A stretch of 64,000 bases of DNA, from contig CAMCMB010000012.1 in NCBI GenBank assembly GCA_945875845.1, positions 1 to 64,000 on the forward strand. Reading direction: 5' to 3'. Below, one piece after another: positions 46,612 through 55,690 of the stretch. How positions within the stretch are numbered: position 1 is the stretch's first letter; each line of letters starts with the position of its first letter. This DNA comes from Pirellula staleyi DSM 6068. GTDB taxonomy: Bacteria > Planctomycetota > Planctomycetia > Pirellulales > Pirellulaceae. The position numbers and the translations under genes were made by a program. The notes below the pieces were generated by a model, which was not told where the DNA came from, ran no database searches, and saw nothing but the letters and a program-made list of their open reading frames with translations.

Positions 46612-49149
46612 TTAAGCCCCTGCTGCTGCTGGCTCGACAGTCGCAGCCGGCTCGCGTGCTTCGCCTTTGAAATCAAGCCGAATGATCTTGCCTTCCGCAT
46701 CCTTGAAAACATCGACGAGCAAGGTATTCTTGCCCTCAAACGTTCCCCTTAGCAGTTCCTCAGCCAACGGATCTTCGACGCGTTGCTCGATCGCTCTGCG
46801 AAGCGGTCTCGCTCCGTAATCGAGATTGGATCCCTGCTTGATGATGAACTCTTTGGCTTCATCCGTCAGGATCAACTCAAAGCCACGTTCCTTCAATCGT
46901 TCGCGAACTTTGGACATTTCGAAATCGATAACCTTTTTGAGATCCTCTTTATTGAGGTGCCTAAAGATGATCGTGTCGTCAAGCCGGTTCAAGAACTCAG
47001 GTCGGAAGACTCGCTCGATTTGATCCATCACTCGTGCCTTCATGCTTTCGTAGGAAGCATCGCCGTCTGGCTTTTGAAAGCCGAACGCCGACTCGTTCTT
47101 GATCGCGTCCGCACCTGCGTTGGTGGTCAAGATCAAGATGGTATTTCGGAAGTCAACATTGCGTCCGAAGCTATCGGTCAAGCGACCTTCCTCCATCACT
47201 TGGAGAAGCATGTTGAAAATATCCGGGTGTGCTTTCTCGATTTCATCGAGCAAAACAACCGCATACGGGCGGCGTCGAATCTTTTCGGTCAACTGACCAC
47301 CTTCTTCGTAGCCGACGTAACCCGGAGGGGCACCGATGAGCCGACTCACGTTGTGCTTCTCCATGTACTCGCTCATATCGATGTGAACGAGAGCTTCGGA
47401 ATCTCCGAACAAGCATTCGGCAAGCGCCTTGGCAAGCAGTGTTTTACCAACACCGGTCGGACCGGCGAACACAAAGCAACCCGTAGGACGCTTTGGATCT
47501 TTCAGTCCGCTTCGGCTCCGGCGAACGGCTTTGGCGACAGCTGTAACCGCTTGCTCTTGGCTAACTACCCGTTTGTGCAGTTCGGCTTCCATGTTCATCA
47601 ACCGCATCGAATCTTCGGTCGATAGACGTGTCAGCGGAATACCTGTCATCTTGGAGACGACTTCGGCAACCACTTCCTCATCCACAACGCCATCTGTTTC
47701 GCGGCTTTTCTCGCGCCAGTCGCGAGTGATTTGTTCTTTCTTGCGACGCAACTTGTCGGCTTGATCTCGAAGGCTGGCAGCCTTTTCGAAATCCTGATTT
47801 GCGACGGCGTCTTCTTTTTCCTTGTTCAAGCGTTCGACATCTTCGTCGATATCTTTCAAGTCGGGTGGCTTGCTCATCGTGCGAAGCCGAACCCGGGCTC
47901 CCGCTTCGTCGATCACATCGATTGCCTTGTCCGGTAGGCATCGAGCGGTGATGTAGCGTTCGCTCATTTCAACTGCGGCGGCTATCGCGTCGTCGGTGAT
48001 TTGAACACGGTGATGCTCTTCGTAACGAGACTTGAGTCCCTTCAGAATTTGAATGGTTTCTTGAGTTCCAGTCGGCTCGACCATGATCTCTTGAAAGCGT
48101 CTGGCTAACGCGTTATCTTTCTCGATGTACTTTCGATACTCGTCGAGGGTCGTCGCTCCTATGCACTGGATTTCGCCGCGCGCCAGTGCTGGCTTGAGAA
48201 CGTTGGCCGCATCAATGGCTCCTTCTGCCCCACCCGCTCCGACGAGCGTGTGGAGTTCGTCGATGAACAAAATCGTGTTCTTCGCTCGCCGCACTTCGTT
48301 CATGACCGCTTTGATGCGTTCTTCGAACTGCCCTCGATACTTGGTGCCAGCAACCATCATTGCCAAATCGAGAACGACGATACGCTTATCGGCGAGAATT
48401 TCGGGCACTTCCCCGTTGATAACACGCTGGGCAAAGCCTTCGACGATTGCGGTCTTACCAACACCAGCTTCTCCCAAGAGAACAGGATTGTTTTTCGTGC
48501 GTCGGCAAAGCACTTGAGTGGCTCGCTCGATTTCGCGTTCGCGACCGATAACCGGGTCGAGTTTGCCTTGTCGAGCAAGTTCCGTTAGATCCCGTCCAAA
48601 ACTATCCAGGGCGGGTGTCTTGCTTTTGCCACCTTTGGGTGATTGGCCTGGCTCGTTTCCGCCGCCCGTACCTTCTCGTCCGCCGCGTTCGCCAACTTCG
48701 GCGCTTTCCATACCATGTCCGAGCAAGTTAAGGACTTCCTCACGAACATCTTCGAGTTTCATCCCCAAATTCATCAGAACTTGAGCCGCGACCCCTTCTT
48801 GCTCCCGGAGCAGGCCGAGCAAAATATGCTCTGTTCCCACGTAATTGTGGTTTAGATTGCGAGCTTCCTCCATGGAGTACTCGATGACTTTTTTGGCACG
48901 AGGTGTCTGAGGCAACTTGCCAATCGTGACCATTTCGGGTCCGCTTTGCACTAGCTTCTCAACTTCGAGACGGATTTTTCTCAAATCGACATCGAGATTC
49001 TTGAGAACATTGGCAGCGACACCGCTCCCTTCCTTGACCAACCCCAGAAGGATGTGCTCCGTCCCGATGTATTCGTGATTAAATCGCTGTGCCTCTTGGT
49101 TAGCCAATTGCATAACTTTGCGAGCACGATCTGTGAATCTTTCGTACAT
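46612..49149 (-). CDS. clpC: ATP-dependent Clp protease ATP-binding subunit ClpC
   Basis: 845 residues from the ATG at 49149 ([25 protein letters not shown] upstream). Two Clp-N repeats (~1-145) precede the first AAA+ module with Walker [10 protein letters not shown], a UVR motif ([20 protein letters not shown]) that identifies ClpC rather than ClpA/ClpB, and a second AAA+ module with GPTGVGKT and DEIEKAH. It unfolds proteins and feeds them to ClpP; adaptors dock at Clp-N/UVR. No ClpP or McsA/B is adjacent. A 353-nt gap precedes it, consistent with its own promoter. Confidence 0.96.
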   Translation of the reverse strand: MYERFTDRARKVMQLANQEAQRFNHEYIGTEHILLGLVKEGSGVAANVLKNLDVDLRKIRLEVEKLVQSGPEMVTIGKLPQTPRAKKVIEYSMEEARNLNHNYVGTEHILLGLLREQEGVAAQVLMNLGMKLEDVREEVLNLLGHGMESAEVGERGGREGTGGGNEPGQSPKGGKSKTPALDSFGRDLTELARQGKLDPVIGREREIERATQVLCRRTKNNPVLLGEAGVGKTAIVEGFAQRVINGEVPEILADKRIVVLDLAMMVAGTKYRGQFEERIKAVMNEVRRAKNTILFIDELHTLVGAGGAEGAIDAANVLKPALARGEIQCIGATTLDEYRKYIEKDNALARRFQEIMVEPTGTQETIQILKGLKSRYEEHHRVQITDDAIAAAVEMSERYITARCLPDKAIDVIDEAGARVRLRTMSKPPDLKDIDEDVERLNKEKEDAVANQDFEKAASLRDQADKLRRKKEQITRDWREKSRETDGVVDEEVVAEVVSKMTGIPLTRLSTEDSMRLMNMEAELHKRVVSQEQAVTAVAKAVRRSRSGLKDPKRPTGCFVFAGPTGVGKTLLAKALAECLFGDSEALVHIDMSEYMEKHNVSRLIGAPPGYVGYEEGGQLTEKIRRRPYAVVLLDEIEKAHPDIFNMLLQVMEEGRLTDSFGRNVDFRNTILILTTNAGADAIKNESAFGFQKPDGDASYESMKARVMDQIERVFRPEFLNRLDDTIIFRHLNKEDLKKVIDFEMSKVRERLKERGFELILTDEAKEFIIKQGSNLDYGARPLRRAIEQRVEDPLAEELLRGTFEGKNTLLVDVFKDAEGKIIRLDFKGEAREPAATVEPAAAGA

Positions 49150-49502
49150 TTCCAAACCTTTCTTTCGTGGTCGACCGGATAGTGTTGTGCCAAAGTGGCT
49201 GGACACCAACCGTCCTCCCTACCATTGTAGGAGACTCGTGTGGTGGTGATCGCTTTCCGACCTGCAACATTGACTTGCAAAATCAGATGCAAATCATGTT
49301 CCAACCCGTCTAGCCTGTCATTTTCGACGCAGTTTTTCACCGACTGATCAAAGACAAGTTAGCTTGGCTCGCCAAAGCGACGAGGCCTCCCCATACGTTG
49401 TAGATTTGAGCAAATAGCGTTTTTGTCTGCCCCGAACTTATAGCTCTTTCAACTGAACGGAAAGGGCCGTCCATTCCATACAAACCGATCGTAACGGTTT
49501 TG
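49150..49502. other. Upstream region of clpC
   Basis: 353 nt between clpC and the next minus-strand gene. Only overlapping short ORFs lacking ribosome-binding sites are present. A clpC promoter is expected here, but I cannot point to a convincing -35/-10 pair or CIRCE/CtsR-type operator. Confidence 0.4.
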
Positions 49503-50081
49503 TCAGGCGTGTGCAGGGGGTGTTTGAATCTTAAGCCGCAAGCACTGTTCTTTTTCTGACCGCAGTTCAGGCATCCAAGGTAACGCGGCATCGAGTCGAT
49601 CGGTGCTGGAAATCAATTCAAGTGCTTGCGAAATTCGCCTCGTTCTCCGGAGAATCGAGATCCAAAGCAGTGTCGACTCGACGTCATCACTGCCCCGAGA
49701 AACATTTTTTCGCACCAGTTTCTCCGCTTCGAAATAGTTGGCCTGCAAATAGAACTCTTGGGCAAGTTCCAGGTTTTTTTGGCGTTCTGGACTCGTTCGC
49801 GATCGCATGGAAACATCGTGAACGCTAGGCCGAATTGCAGAAATCAACGCAGCCACACCCAGCAAAAACCAAACTCCTGAAAGCACCAGACTTGCCAACC
49901 AAGTCGGACGGAACAAGTTGGACATCCATTCGGGCCAAACAAAAGTGGCAAGCCAAGCGAGGACAAGCACCCAACCAAAAAGGACGGAAACGAGCAACGA
50001 ATGAACATCCCCTTTCCACCAGGCTTTTTGAAAGCCAGGCCAAAATCGCATAGCGAAAACAACGGTAGCTTTGGATTCCAT
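49503..50081 (-). CDS. Membrane protein with a C-terminal helical (TPR-like) domain, unknown
   Basis: 192 residues from the ATG at 50081. Two transmembrane helices (LLVSVLFGWVLVLAWLATFV and LASLVLSGVWFLLGVAALI) precede a charged cytoplasmic or periplasmic part. The latter has a TPR-like pair: NLELAQEFYLQANYFEAEKLV and a second helix set around STLLWISILRRTRRISQALELI. Such proteins usually mediate contacts between partners; no catalytic residues are visible. Its family cannot be named. It lies between clpC and a REP element. Confidence 0.6.
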   Translation of the reverse strand: MESKATVVFAMRFWPGFQKAWWKGDVHSLLVSVLFGWVLVLAWLATFVWPEWMSNLFRPTWLASLVLSGVWFLLGVAALISAIRPSVHDVSMRSRTSPERQKNLELAQEFYLQANYFEAEKLVRKNVSRGSDDVESTLLWISILRRTRRISQALELISSTDRLDAALPWMPELRSEKEQCLRLKIQTPPAHA

Positions 50082-50238
50082 TCTCGCGATTTTTTGTCCG
50101 GAGGATCGTAAATTCAAACAACCCCAGTCTAGAGAGGTAGAAGCAGCAGCGGCAACGCCAATTTGGCAAAAAACGAGTTGGACGGGTTGCCACGCCTGTC
50201 ATCCTTGCACGGACGGTCCGGAGGCAGCGTCCGCCTCG

Positions 50239-50355
50239 CTAGCCCGGATTATTCACGGGGGGTTAATGATCAGCCGAAAGGCGCTAGCCTCCGGTTATGG
50301 CGGATTAGACAACCGTGGGCTAGCGCCCTTCGGCTAATGAATAATCCAGGCTAGC
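50239..50355. repeat. Long inverted REP element
   Basis: CTAGCCCGGATTATTCA on the left matches, inverted, TGAATAATCCAGGCTAG on the right; inner arms GCCGAAAGGCGCTAGCC and GGGCTAGCGCCCTTCGGC also pair. Total span is about 117 bp. GCGCTAGCC-type palindromes are common in planctomycete genomes. Confidence 0.85.
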
Positions 50356-50672
50356 TAGCTTTCGATGGTTCGCGGTGGACTTTCCTGCTTGAGCAAGTCC
50401 TCAAGCCGTTGATTCAAGTGGTCCATTTCCACTAAAAGTAGGTCGTAACGATTCATCAACGAAGAGAGAGTTGCGATTTCTTCGGGAGCAAGGGCCAGGT
50501 TTGGCTCTTCCCCTTGAACCACTTCTCTTGGAAGGACCAACTTAGCCGACTCTTCGATCGAGGCGATCGAGGCGATCGAGGCGATCGAGGCGATCGACGC
50601 GATCGACGCGATCGAGGCGATCGAGGCGACCGAGCTGTTTTCGAAAGTGGACGGCGTGTGAATTGATAGCAT
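50355..50672 (-). CDS. Small protein with an Ala-Ser-Ile tandem repeat
   Basis: 105 residues from the ATG at 50672 (AGGGA nearby). After LSIHTPSTFENSS comes eight to nine repeats of the tripeptide S-I-A, then a C-terminal 60 residues with an Asn/Leu-rich helical pattern (ATLSSLMNRYDLLLVEMDHLNQRLEDLL), likely coiled coil. It comes from a 9-bp DNA repeat. The frame to 50819 lacks a plausible start. The end of the gene abuts a REP element. Function unknown; coding status is moderately supported by the ribosome-binding site and the clean coiled-coil end. Confidence 0.55.
   Translation of the reverse strand: MLSIHTPSTFENSSVASIASIASIASIASIASIASIASIEESAKLVLPREVVQGEEPNLALAPEEIATLSSLMNRYDLLLVEMDHLNQRLEDLLKQESPPRTIES
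50555..50635. repeat. 9-bp tandem repeat (CGATCGAGG type)
   Basis: Eight full 9-mers and a degenerate ninth; two internal units read CGATCGACG and the last CGACCGAG. Each full unit contains CGATCG. Unit length is a multiple of three, so copy-number change would preserve the frame of the surrounding ORF. Confidence 0.95.
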
Positions 50673-50896
50673 TTTGCGTTTCCCTAGAGTGCACTGAGCT
50701 ATCGGGATTCTCGGCCTCGCAATGCAATTCCATGGACGCAAAGTCGGATAGATAGGGTTGTGACGAATTCCAAACTTGTGAGCACTGGGCAGTCCGTGCC
50801 TTGAGAACTTTCGGACCATTGCGTCGTAGCGGCTTGACGATCTTTCAATTCCGCATAAACTCTGCCTTGAGAAGAGCCCTTTGAGAAAGATTTTTT

Positions 50897-50980
<84 letters not shown>

Positions 50981-50989
50981 TTTTTTAAA

Positions 50990-51577
50990 TTAGCAATATC
51001 TTTTTTCCCAGTTGGCGACTTCCGCTTTCATTGCTTCAAAGTCCGGCACTCCGCCTAACTTTTGCCTAGCGTCGAACGCAGTTTCGAATTTTTGAATTTG
51101 CTCTTGGATTGGTCTTCGCAACTCTTCGGTTAGCCGATCGATAAACAAGACGCCGTCGAGGTGATCCACTTCGTGCTGGATAATTCGAGCCATGAATCCG
51201 TCAAACTCCGTGTTGACCTCATTTCCACTTAAATCATAGGCGTTGACATGCAGCGACTTGTTTCGTTTGACATGTGCATTGAGACCTGGAAGAGACAGGC
51301 ACCCCTCTTCCGCTTCGGTTGCCCCCTTGGCTTTGTTGATCTCGGGATTGATGAAAACCATCTCAGGACCTACCTCTTTATCACCGCTTGGGTTTGCGAT
51401 GAACAATCGAAGCGGTAAATTCACTTGATTGGCTGCCAAGCCAACACCGCGAAATTCGTACATGATCTCGAACATCGCATCGACCAACTCCTTGAGTTGC
51501 GAGTCCACTCGCATCACAGGCTTGGAACGGTGACGCAATGTTGGATGTGGATAGGTAATGAGTTGGAGGGAAGCCAT
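50990..51577 (-). CDS. def: Peptide deformylase
   Basis: 195 residues with the three deformylase motifs: GVGLAANQV (motif 1), EEGCLSLP (motif 2 with the metal Cys) and QHEVDHLDG (motif 3, metal His pair and catalytic Glu). It removes the N-formyl group from nascent proteins at the ribosome. Length is typical with a short C-terminal extension (FEAMKAEVANWEKRYC). It is divergent from the following secreted-protein gene and not with fmt, its frequent partner. Confidence 0.96.
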   Translation of the reverse strand: MASLQLITYPHPTLRHRSKPVMRVDSQLKELVDAMFEIMYEFRGVGLAANQVNLPLRLFIANPSGDKEVGPEMVFINPEINKAKGATEAEEGCLSLPGLNAHVKRNKSLHVNAYDLSGNEVNTEFDGFMARIIQHEVDHLDGVLFIDRLTEELRRPIQEQIQKFETAFDARQKLGGVPDFEAMKAEVANWEKRYC

Positions 51578-51662
51578 ACAACCTGGGATATCGAAAATAA
51601 GAGTTGCGTGTTACGTTGAAAGCGTCGAATATTGTGGTCGAGATAACGCACTTCGTAAACCT

Positions 51663-52775
51663 ATGAATCCCAACGAATTTATCTCCCGGACACCCATTTG
51701 GGTTTTGACGATTTCGAAGCGGGTTCGGCTCATCGTTTTAGCCGTTTCTCTCTTGGGTGCGATCGACCCACTCGCCAATCGTGCATGTTCCCAAGATTTT
51801 CGCCAGTTGGCGGAAGAGAAATTTGGCAAGGACAGCCGCATTTGGTTTTCCGAACCAGGAGACACGAGCCTCGATCGGTGGGAGCCCCGTGAACTCTTCG
51901 AGGACTTCGGAATCATTCTTGAATGGAATGCACAAAACGTTGTGTTGGTTCGGCCTGACGCGAAAAGCGAAAGCACCATCTCAGGTGATTATGTTGTTCG
52001 AATCGAACCGAATTGGACCAACCCTGCCGGCGAAAAAATTCATCGGCTCTTTCGGCAGTACCAGTTTCAATCCGTTGCCGATCAAGGAAATGAGTCGATC
52101 AAGCTAGGAGAAATGCCGCGTTGGCAGCAACGTGTGATCTTAGCCGAGATGATCGAATCGCGTTCTGCTCTAGCTGCCCCGGATGCTGCCGGAAAACTCT
52201 TTTCGGTCCTTGCCAAACTGAATCCCCCACAACTGCTCGTTGCAACCATCCCGATACCTTGGGGCTCCGAGACCCTCGATGCAAATCTTCCCAAAATTCA
52301 ACGATTGGCCGACGTATGGATTCTGGATGAAAACGAAGCCGTGCAGCTCATGGGAGCTGCTTGGTTGCTAAGCGGACCCAAAAGGGCGAACGCCATCGAA
52401 TCGCTCGAAAATCTTGCCAAGAACTCCAAGTCACAGATCGTGCGTTCGTACGCAAAGGCACAATTGTGGCGAACCGTGCCACCGGCGGAAGTGATTTCTG
52501 ACCGCTATCCCAAATGGCTTGCGGAGAGAGATTCGTTGCTGTTACCTATCCAAGCCGGACCAACCATGCTTTTGGCAGAGCGATTGGCGCAAGCTGGCCA
52601 ACCGGTTCTCGCCATCTCCGAGTGGCTTCGCATTGCGACACTTCATGAGGATCGATACCATCTGGCAAGCAAAGCGATACCTAAAGCTGTGGCGGCACTC
52701 CGATCGCTTGGCAGGAATGAGGAAGCGGATAAGGCTGAATTGTTGCTCCAGCGATATCAAATCAAGACGCCCTAA
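51663..52775 (+). CDS. Exported planctomycete-type protein, unknown function
   Basis: 370 residues from the ATG at 51663. An N-terminal hydrophobic stretch (RVRLIVLAVSLLGAIDPLA, about 20-38) serves as a signal or anchor. The mature part has no recognised enzyme motif; the second half is alpha-helical with repeated A/L pairs (AVQLMGAAWLLSGPKRANAIESLENLA) reminiscent of solenoid helices. It is 30 nt upstream of the ExbB/TolQ-like gene and probably cotranscribed, which suggests a periplasmic partner of the energised channel; that is inference. Confidence 0.6.
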   Translation: MNPNEFISRTPIWVLTISKRVRLIVLAVSLLGAIDPLANRACSQDFRQLAEEKFGKDSRIWFSEPGDTSLDRWEPRELFEDFGIILEWNAQNVVLVRPDAKSESTISGDYVVRIEPNWTNPAGEKIHRLFRQYQFQSVADQGNESIKLGEMPRWQQRVILAEMIESRSALAAPDAAGKLFSVLAKLNPPQLLVATIPIPWGSETLDANLPKIQRLADVWILDENEAVQLMGAAWLLSGPKRANAIESLENLAKNSKSQIVRSYAKAQLWRTVPPAEVISDRYPKWLAERDSLLLPIQAGPTMLLAERLAQAGQPVLAISEWLRIATLHEDRYHLASKAIPKAVAALRSLGRNEEADKAELLLQRYQIKTP

Positions 52776-52805
52776 CACGCTGTTCCAAACAAGGATGAGT
52801 TCAAG

Positions 52806-53663
52806 ATGTTGGAAATCAACCCACCACTCCAATTGTCTCCCATCAGTAAACAATCAAAAAAACGCGATGCCATTGAGTTCGCGATGTGTTTGCTAATGCT
52901 AAGTCTGACAACGCATCGGCTTGAAGCCCAAGGAGCGAACCCGCCTGCACTTTCGCCGACGGCGAGCCAAACGAACACGGCTTCCGACGACACGTTTTTC
53001 GAAATCATCTTTAGCGGCGGCGTTATGGGGGTCGGAATCATGTTCCTACTGATCCTAATGTCGATCTTGGCCGTTTACCTAGTAGTGGATCAAGCCTTGG
53101 CCCTTCGAAAAAAAGAATTGGTACCCGCAGACTTGGTGGAAAACGTTCGGCAGTTGCTTGCGCAAGGCAAACTCAAAGAAGCAGACCAGACCTGTCGAGA
53201 CAGACCCTGTCCCCTTTCGTTCGTTCTTCAGAGCGGCATCTCGGAAATAGAATATGGATGGCCAGCGGTTGAGAAAGCCATCGAGGACTCCACGGCGGAA
53301 CAAGCGGCTCGACTCTATCGAAAACTTGAATACCTCTCTGTGATCGGCAACATCGCACCGATGCTCGGCCTTCTCGGAACGGTCACAGGCATGATTCTTG
53401 CATTTCGGCAGGTGGCATTGTCGCAAGGCACCGCCGGGGCTGGCGATCTTGCAGCGGGTATCTATTCAGCCCTGGTGACCACGGTGGCTGGCTTGGTCAT
53501 CGCGATTCCGGCATTGGGTGCCTTTGCGATCTTTCGAAACAAGATCGATGAAATCATTTCCGACACCGCCTACTCGGCGCAACATGTTTTCGGTTCGGTA
53601 CGCCGCCGAATGCCAGGCGCAACCGCTGCAAGACCGAGCATTGCTCCACCCCCGAGAGGCTAA
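52806..53663 (+). CDS. MotA/TolQ/ExbB proton-channel family protein
   Basis: 285 residues. After a possible signal peptide (FAMCLLMLSLTTHRLEA), three transmembrane helices are arranged as in ExbB: one at GVMGVGIMFLLILMSILAVYL, and a pair flanking a conserved GLLGTVTGMILAFR and ALVTTVAGLVIAIPAL. These residues form the proton path that, with an ExbD/TolR partner, energises outer-membrane transport or cell-envelope work. ExbD is normally next, but here a repeat block and a convergent gene follow, so the partner lies elsewhere. AAGGATGAG precedes the ATG. Confidence 0.9.
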   Translation: MLEINPPLQLSPISKQSKKRDAIEFAMCLLMLSLTTHRLEAQGANPPALSPTASQTNTASDDTFFEIIFSGGVMGVGIMFLLILMSILAVYLVVDQALALRKKELVPADLVENVRQLLAQGKLKEADQTCRDRPCPLSFVLQSGISEIEYGWPAVEKAIEDSTAEQAARLYRKLEYLSVIGNIAPMLGLLGTVTGMILAFRQVALSQGTAGAGDLAAGIYSALVTTVAGLVIAIPALGAFAIFRNKIDEIISDTAYSAQHVFGSVRRRMPGATAARPSIAPPPRG

Positions 53664-53675
53664 GGATCGTTCGAC

Positions 53676-53808
53676 GCACCATTCGGCTCGCGCCGCTCCG
53701 CTACCAGATTCACCGGACGGCTCGCGCCTTTCCGCTACCAGATTCACCGGACGGCTCGCGCCGTTCCGCTACCAAAATGGTAGCGGCAGGGCGCGAGCCC
53801 TCCGGTGA
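53676..53808. repeat. Tandem array of CACCGG palindromes (two half-copies and one full)
   Basis: Half-copies at about 53676-53708 and 53709-53742 are followed by a complete 65-nt palindrome (53744-53808) whose arms CACCGGACGGCTCGCGCC and GCGCGAGCCCTCCGGTG and inner GCTACCA/TGGTAGC are nearly perfect. It lies between the convergent ExbB and decarboxylase genes. Confidence 0.9.
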
Positions 53809-53819
53809 GGACCCAAGTG

Positions 53820-55418
53820 TCAGAGTTCTGCGATGCTATCGGCGATTCGGTCCACCATTTCTTCGGTGGTTTTTGGATTAAAGAAAACAGCCTTCCAAGC
53901 AGGAATATGGACCCCGTGGGGACAGTATCCGTAACTCGTGGTAAAGCCTAGCCTGGCATCCAACGAAGGATCCATACTTTTTAGGCGTTTGTCAAACAGT
54001 TGTCGGATCTCAGGCAAGTAGCGTGCAAGTTGTTCAGGCGTTAATTCATTGCGAACCAATCGCTGAAAGATCTCTTCGGCGTTCCGCCCCCTAGGCAAGA
54101 CCCACCAGTTCACCGATGCACCACAGGTGCCCGCGTTCAGTACCTTGCAGTGCTCAATCGTTTCTAATTTGTCTTTGAGTCGCTGTGCGAGTTCGAGCGA
54201 TCTTGCAAGCAACATCTGCCAACCTGTTAACCCGATCCCGTTGAGCGAAGCGATGACACTGTAAGGTCCTATTGCTGGACGCGAGCATTCAAGCGTAAAC
54301 AATGCGGGGTCCCGGCTTGCATCCGCATCAGAAAAATAAGGAGTGTCTGAAACGGTTCTTGCAAGGTACTTAAGGTCCTCGCGTCGATTAACGATGAAGG
54401 CACTCGAGGGATAGTGCCCTCGTCCCATCTTGTGAAAATCGATCGTGACGCTATCCGCAAATCGAAGACCTCGGTTATTGGTCCCTACACGCTTGACGAG
54501 TTCCAACAAGCCCGACTCCATTCGAAGTGAGTTCTTGGTGATGTCATAGTCGGTCAACATCGCAAACGCCCAGCCCACGGCGGCATCGGCATGAAGCTGC
54601 GGCATCGGAACCGAATACTGTTTGCTTTTTGCTACAAGGATATTTCGAATCGATTCGATATCATCGATTCCAAACCCATCCGTAGTTCCAAACGTTGCGC
54701 ACACATACGCAACTTTCGTTTTGGATCGATAAAGTTCGTCTAGTTTGGACTCGAACAGATCGATTCGCATCGCGAGATGCTCGTCCGTCGGAATCGCAAT
54801 GAGGTTCGCCGTGCCAATTCCTAACCAACCCGCTACCGTTTGATTGGAGTAATGGCCGGCTTCTGAGCAGATGCCTACGATTCGCTCACCCAGCAACCCT
54901 GTTCGCATTGCGCCCGGCAGTGCGCGTTCAAGGCCAATCTTGGCGCCATACAGGTTGGATATCGTGCCGCCGATCGTAAAAACACCCCATGGATCTTCCG
55001 TGTGATAAAAAATCAGGTTGGCAAGGGTCGTAATCGCCTTGACCTCAAGCTCGTTGGAACGTTGACTATAGCGGTCGGTGCAAAGGTTCGGATTCTTCAG
55101 AATACAGGCAAGCACACCGATGAGTGAAGCATGGTTGGCAGGTCCCCGCACGTTTTCGAGATGCAGCGGATTGCTCCAACTATCTGTCCCCCAAAAGTAG
55201 GGGAAAATCGCGTCGCGAGCGTCCTTCAGGTTGCCCGGGAGCATATGGATTTCCGGGTTTGCCCTCGCCGTCTCGTAATTTTGACTCATGAGGCTTGCTG
55301 GCGACGAAGCCCCCTCCGCGGCCACGGCGGAAAGAAGTTCGGCGAAAATTTGCGAAATCGCAGGCTGGTTCCAATCGAAAAAAGTCGTCACTAGCTCTTG
55401 ATATTTTTCACGATCCAT
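53820..55418 (-). CDS. PLP-dependent amino-acid decarboxylase (group II type)
   Basis: 532 residues. Fold type I PLP motifs: TIGGTISNLYGAK (phosphate binding), SEAGHYSNQTVAGWLG (His that stacks on the ring), HADAAVGWAFA (Asp to the pyridine N), and TIDFHKMGRGHYPSS with the Schiff-base Lys. This places it among the glutamate/tyrosine/aromatic amino-acid decarboxylase relatives. It is longer than the usual ~470 residues at the C-terminus. The particular amino acid cannot be told. No amino-acid antiporter gene is next to it, so acid resistance is not suggested. Confidence 0.88.
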   Translation of the reverse strand: MDREKYQELVTTFFDWNQPAISQIFAELLSAVAAEGASSPASLMSQNYETARANPEIHMLPGNLKDARDAIFPYFWGTDSWSNPLHLENVRGPANHASLIGVLACILKNPNLCTDRYSQRSNELEVKAITTLANLIFYHTEDPWGVFTIGGTISNLYGAKIGLERALPGAMRTGLLGERIVGICSEAGHYSNQTVAGWLGIGTANLIAIPTDEHLAMRIDLFESKLDELYRSKTKVAYVCATFGTTDGFGIDDIESIRNILVAKSKQYSVPMPQLHADAAVGWAFAMLTDYDITKNSLRMESGLLELVKRVGTNNRGLRFADSVTIDFHKMGRGHYPSSAFIVNRREDLKYLARTVSDTPYFSDADASRDPALFTLECSRPAIGPYSVIASLNGIGLTGWQMLLARSLELAQRLKDKLETIEHCKVLNAGTCGASVNWWVLPRGRNAEEIFQRLVRNELTPEQLARYLPEIRQLFDKRLKSMDPSLDARLGFTTSYGYCPHGVHIPAWKAVFFNPKTTEEMVDRIADSIAEL

Positions 55419-55690
55419 AAAGGTCCTTGATCCATTGAAGTCGGAAGAAAACAGATTGAAGAGTGCAAGGAGTTAACGGCAGGACCTTACCAACCAACTG
55501 GTTTGGTGGAAATCTTAGCGGTTGTCCGGAAAAAATGGATCTAGTATGCACTTTTACGAATACTTAACCTAGACGGATCTAGACGAATGGTGCGAAGCTG
55601 ACGATCATAAGACGTGATATGGGTTCACTTTTTCAGCAGTTTGAATCTTATACGAGTTCGCTGTAACTCCTCAACTTGACGATACTACTT

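Noticed and set aside
50555-50635. Repeat array that could be taken for CRISPR
   Set aside because: Units are 9 bp and contiguous with no spacers, so it is a simple tandem repeat.
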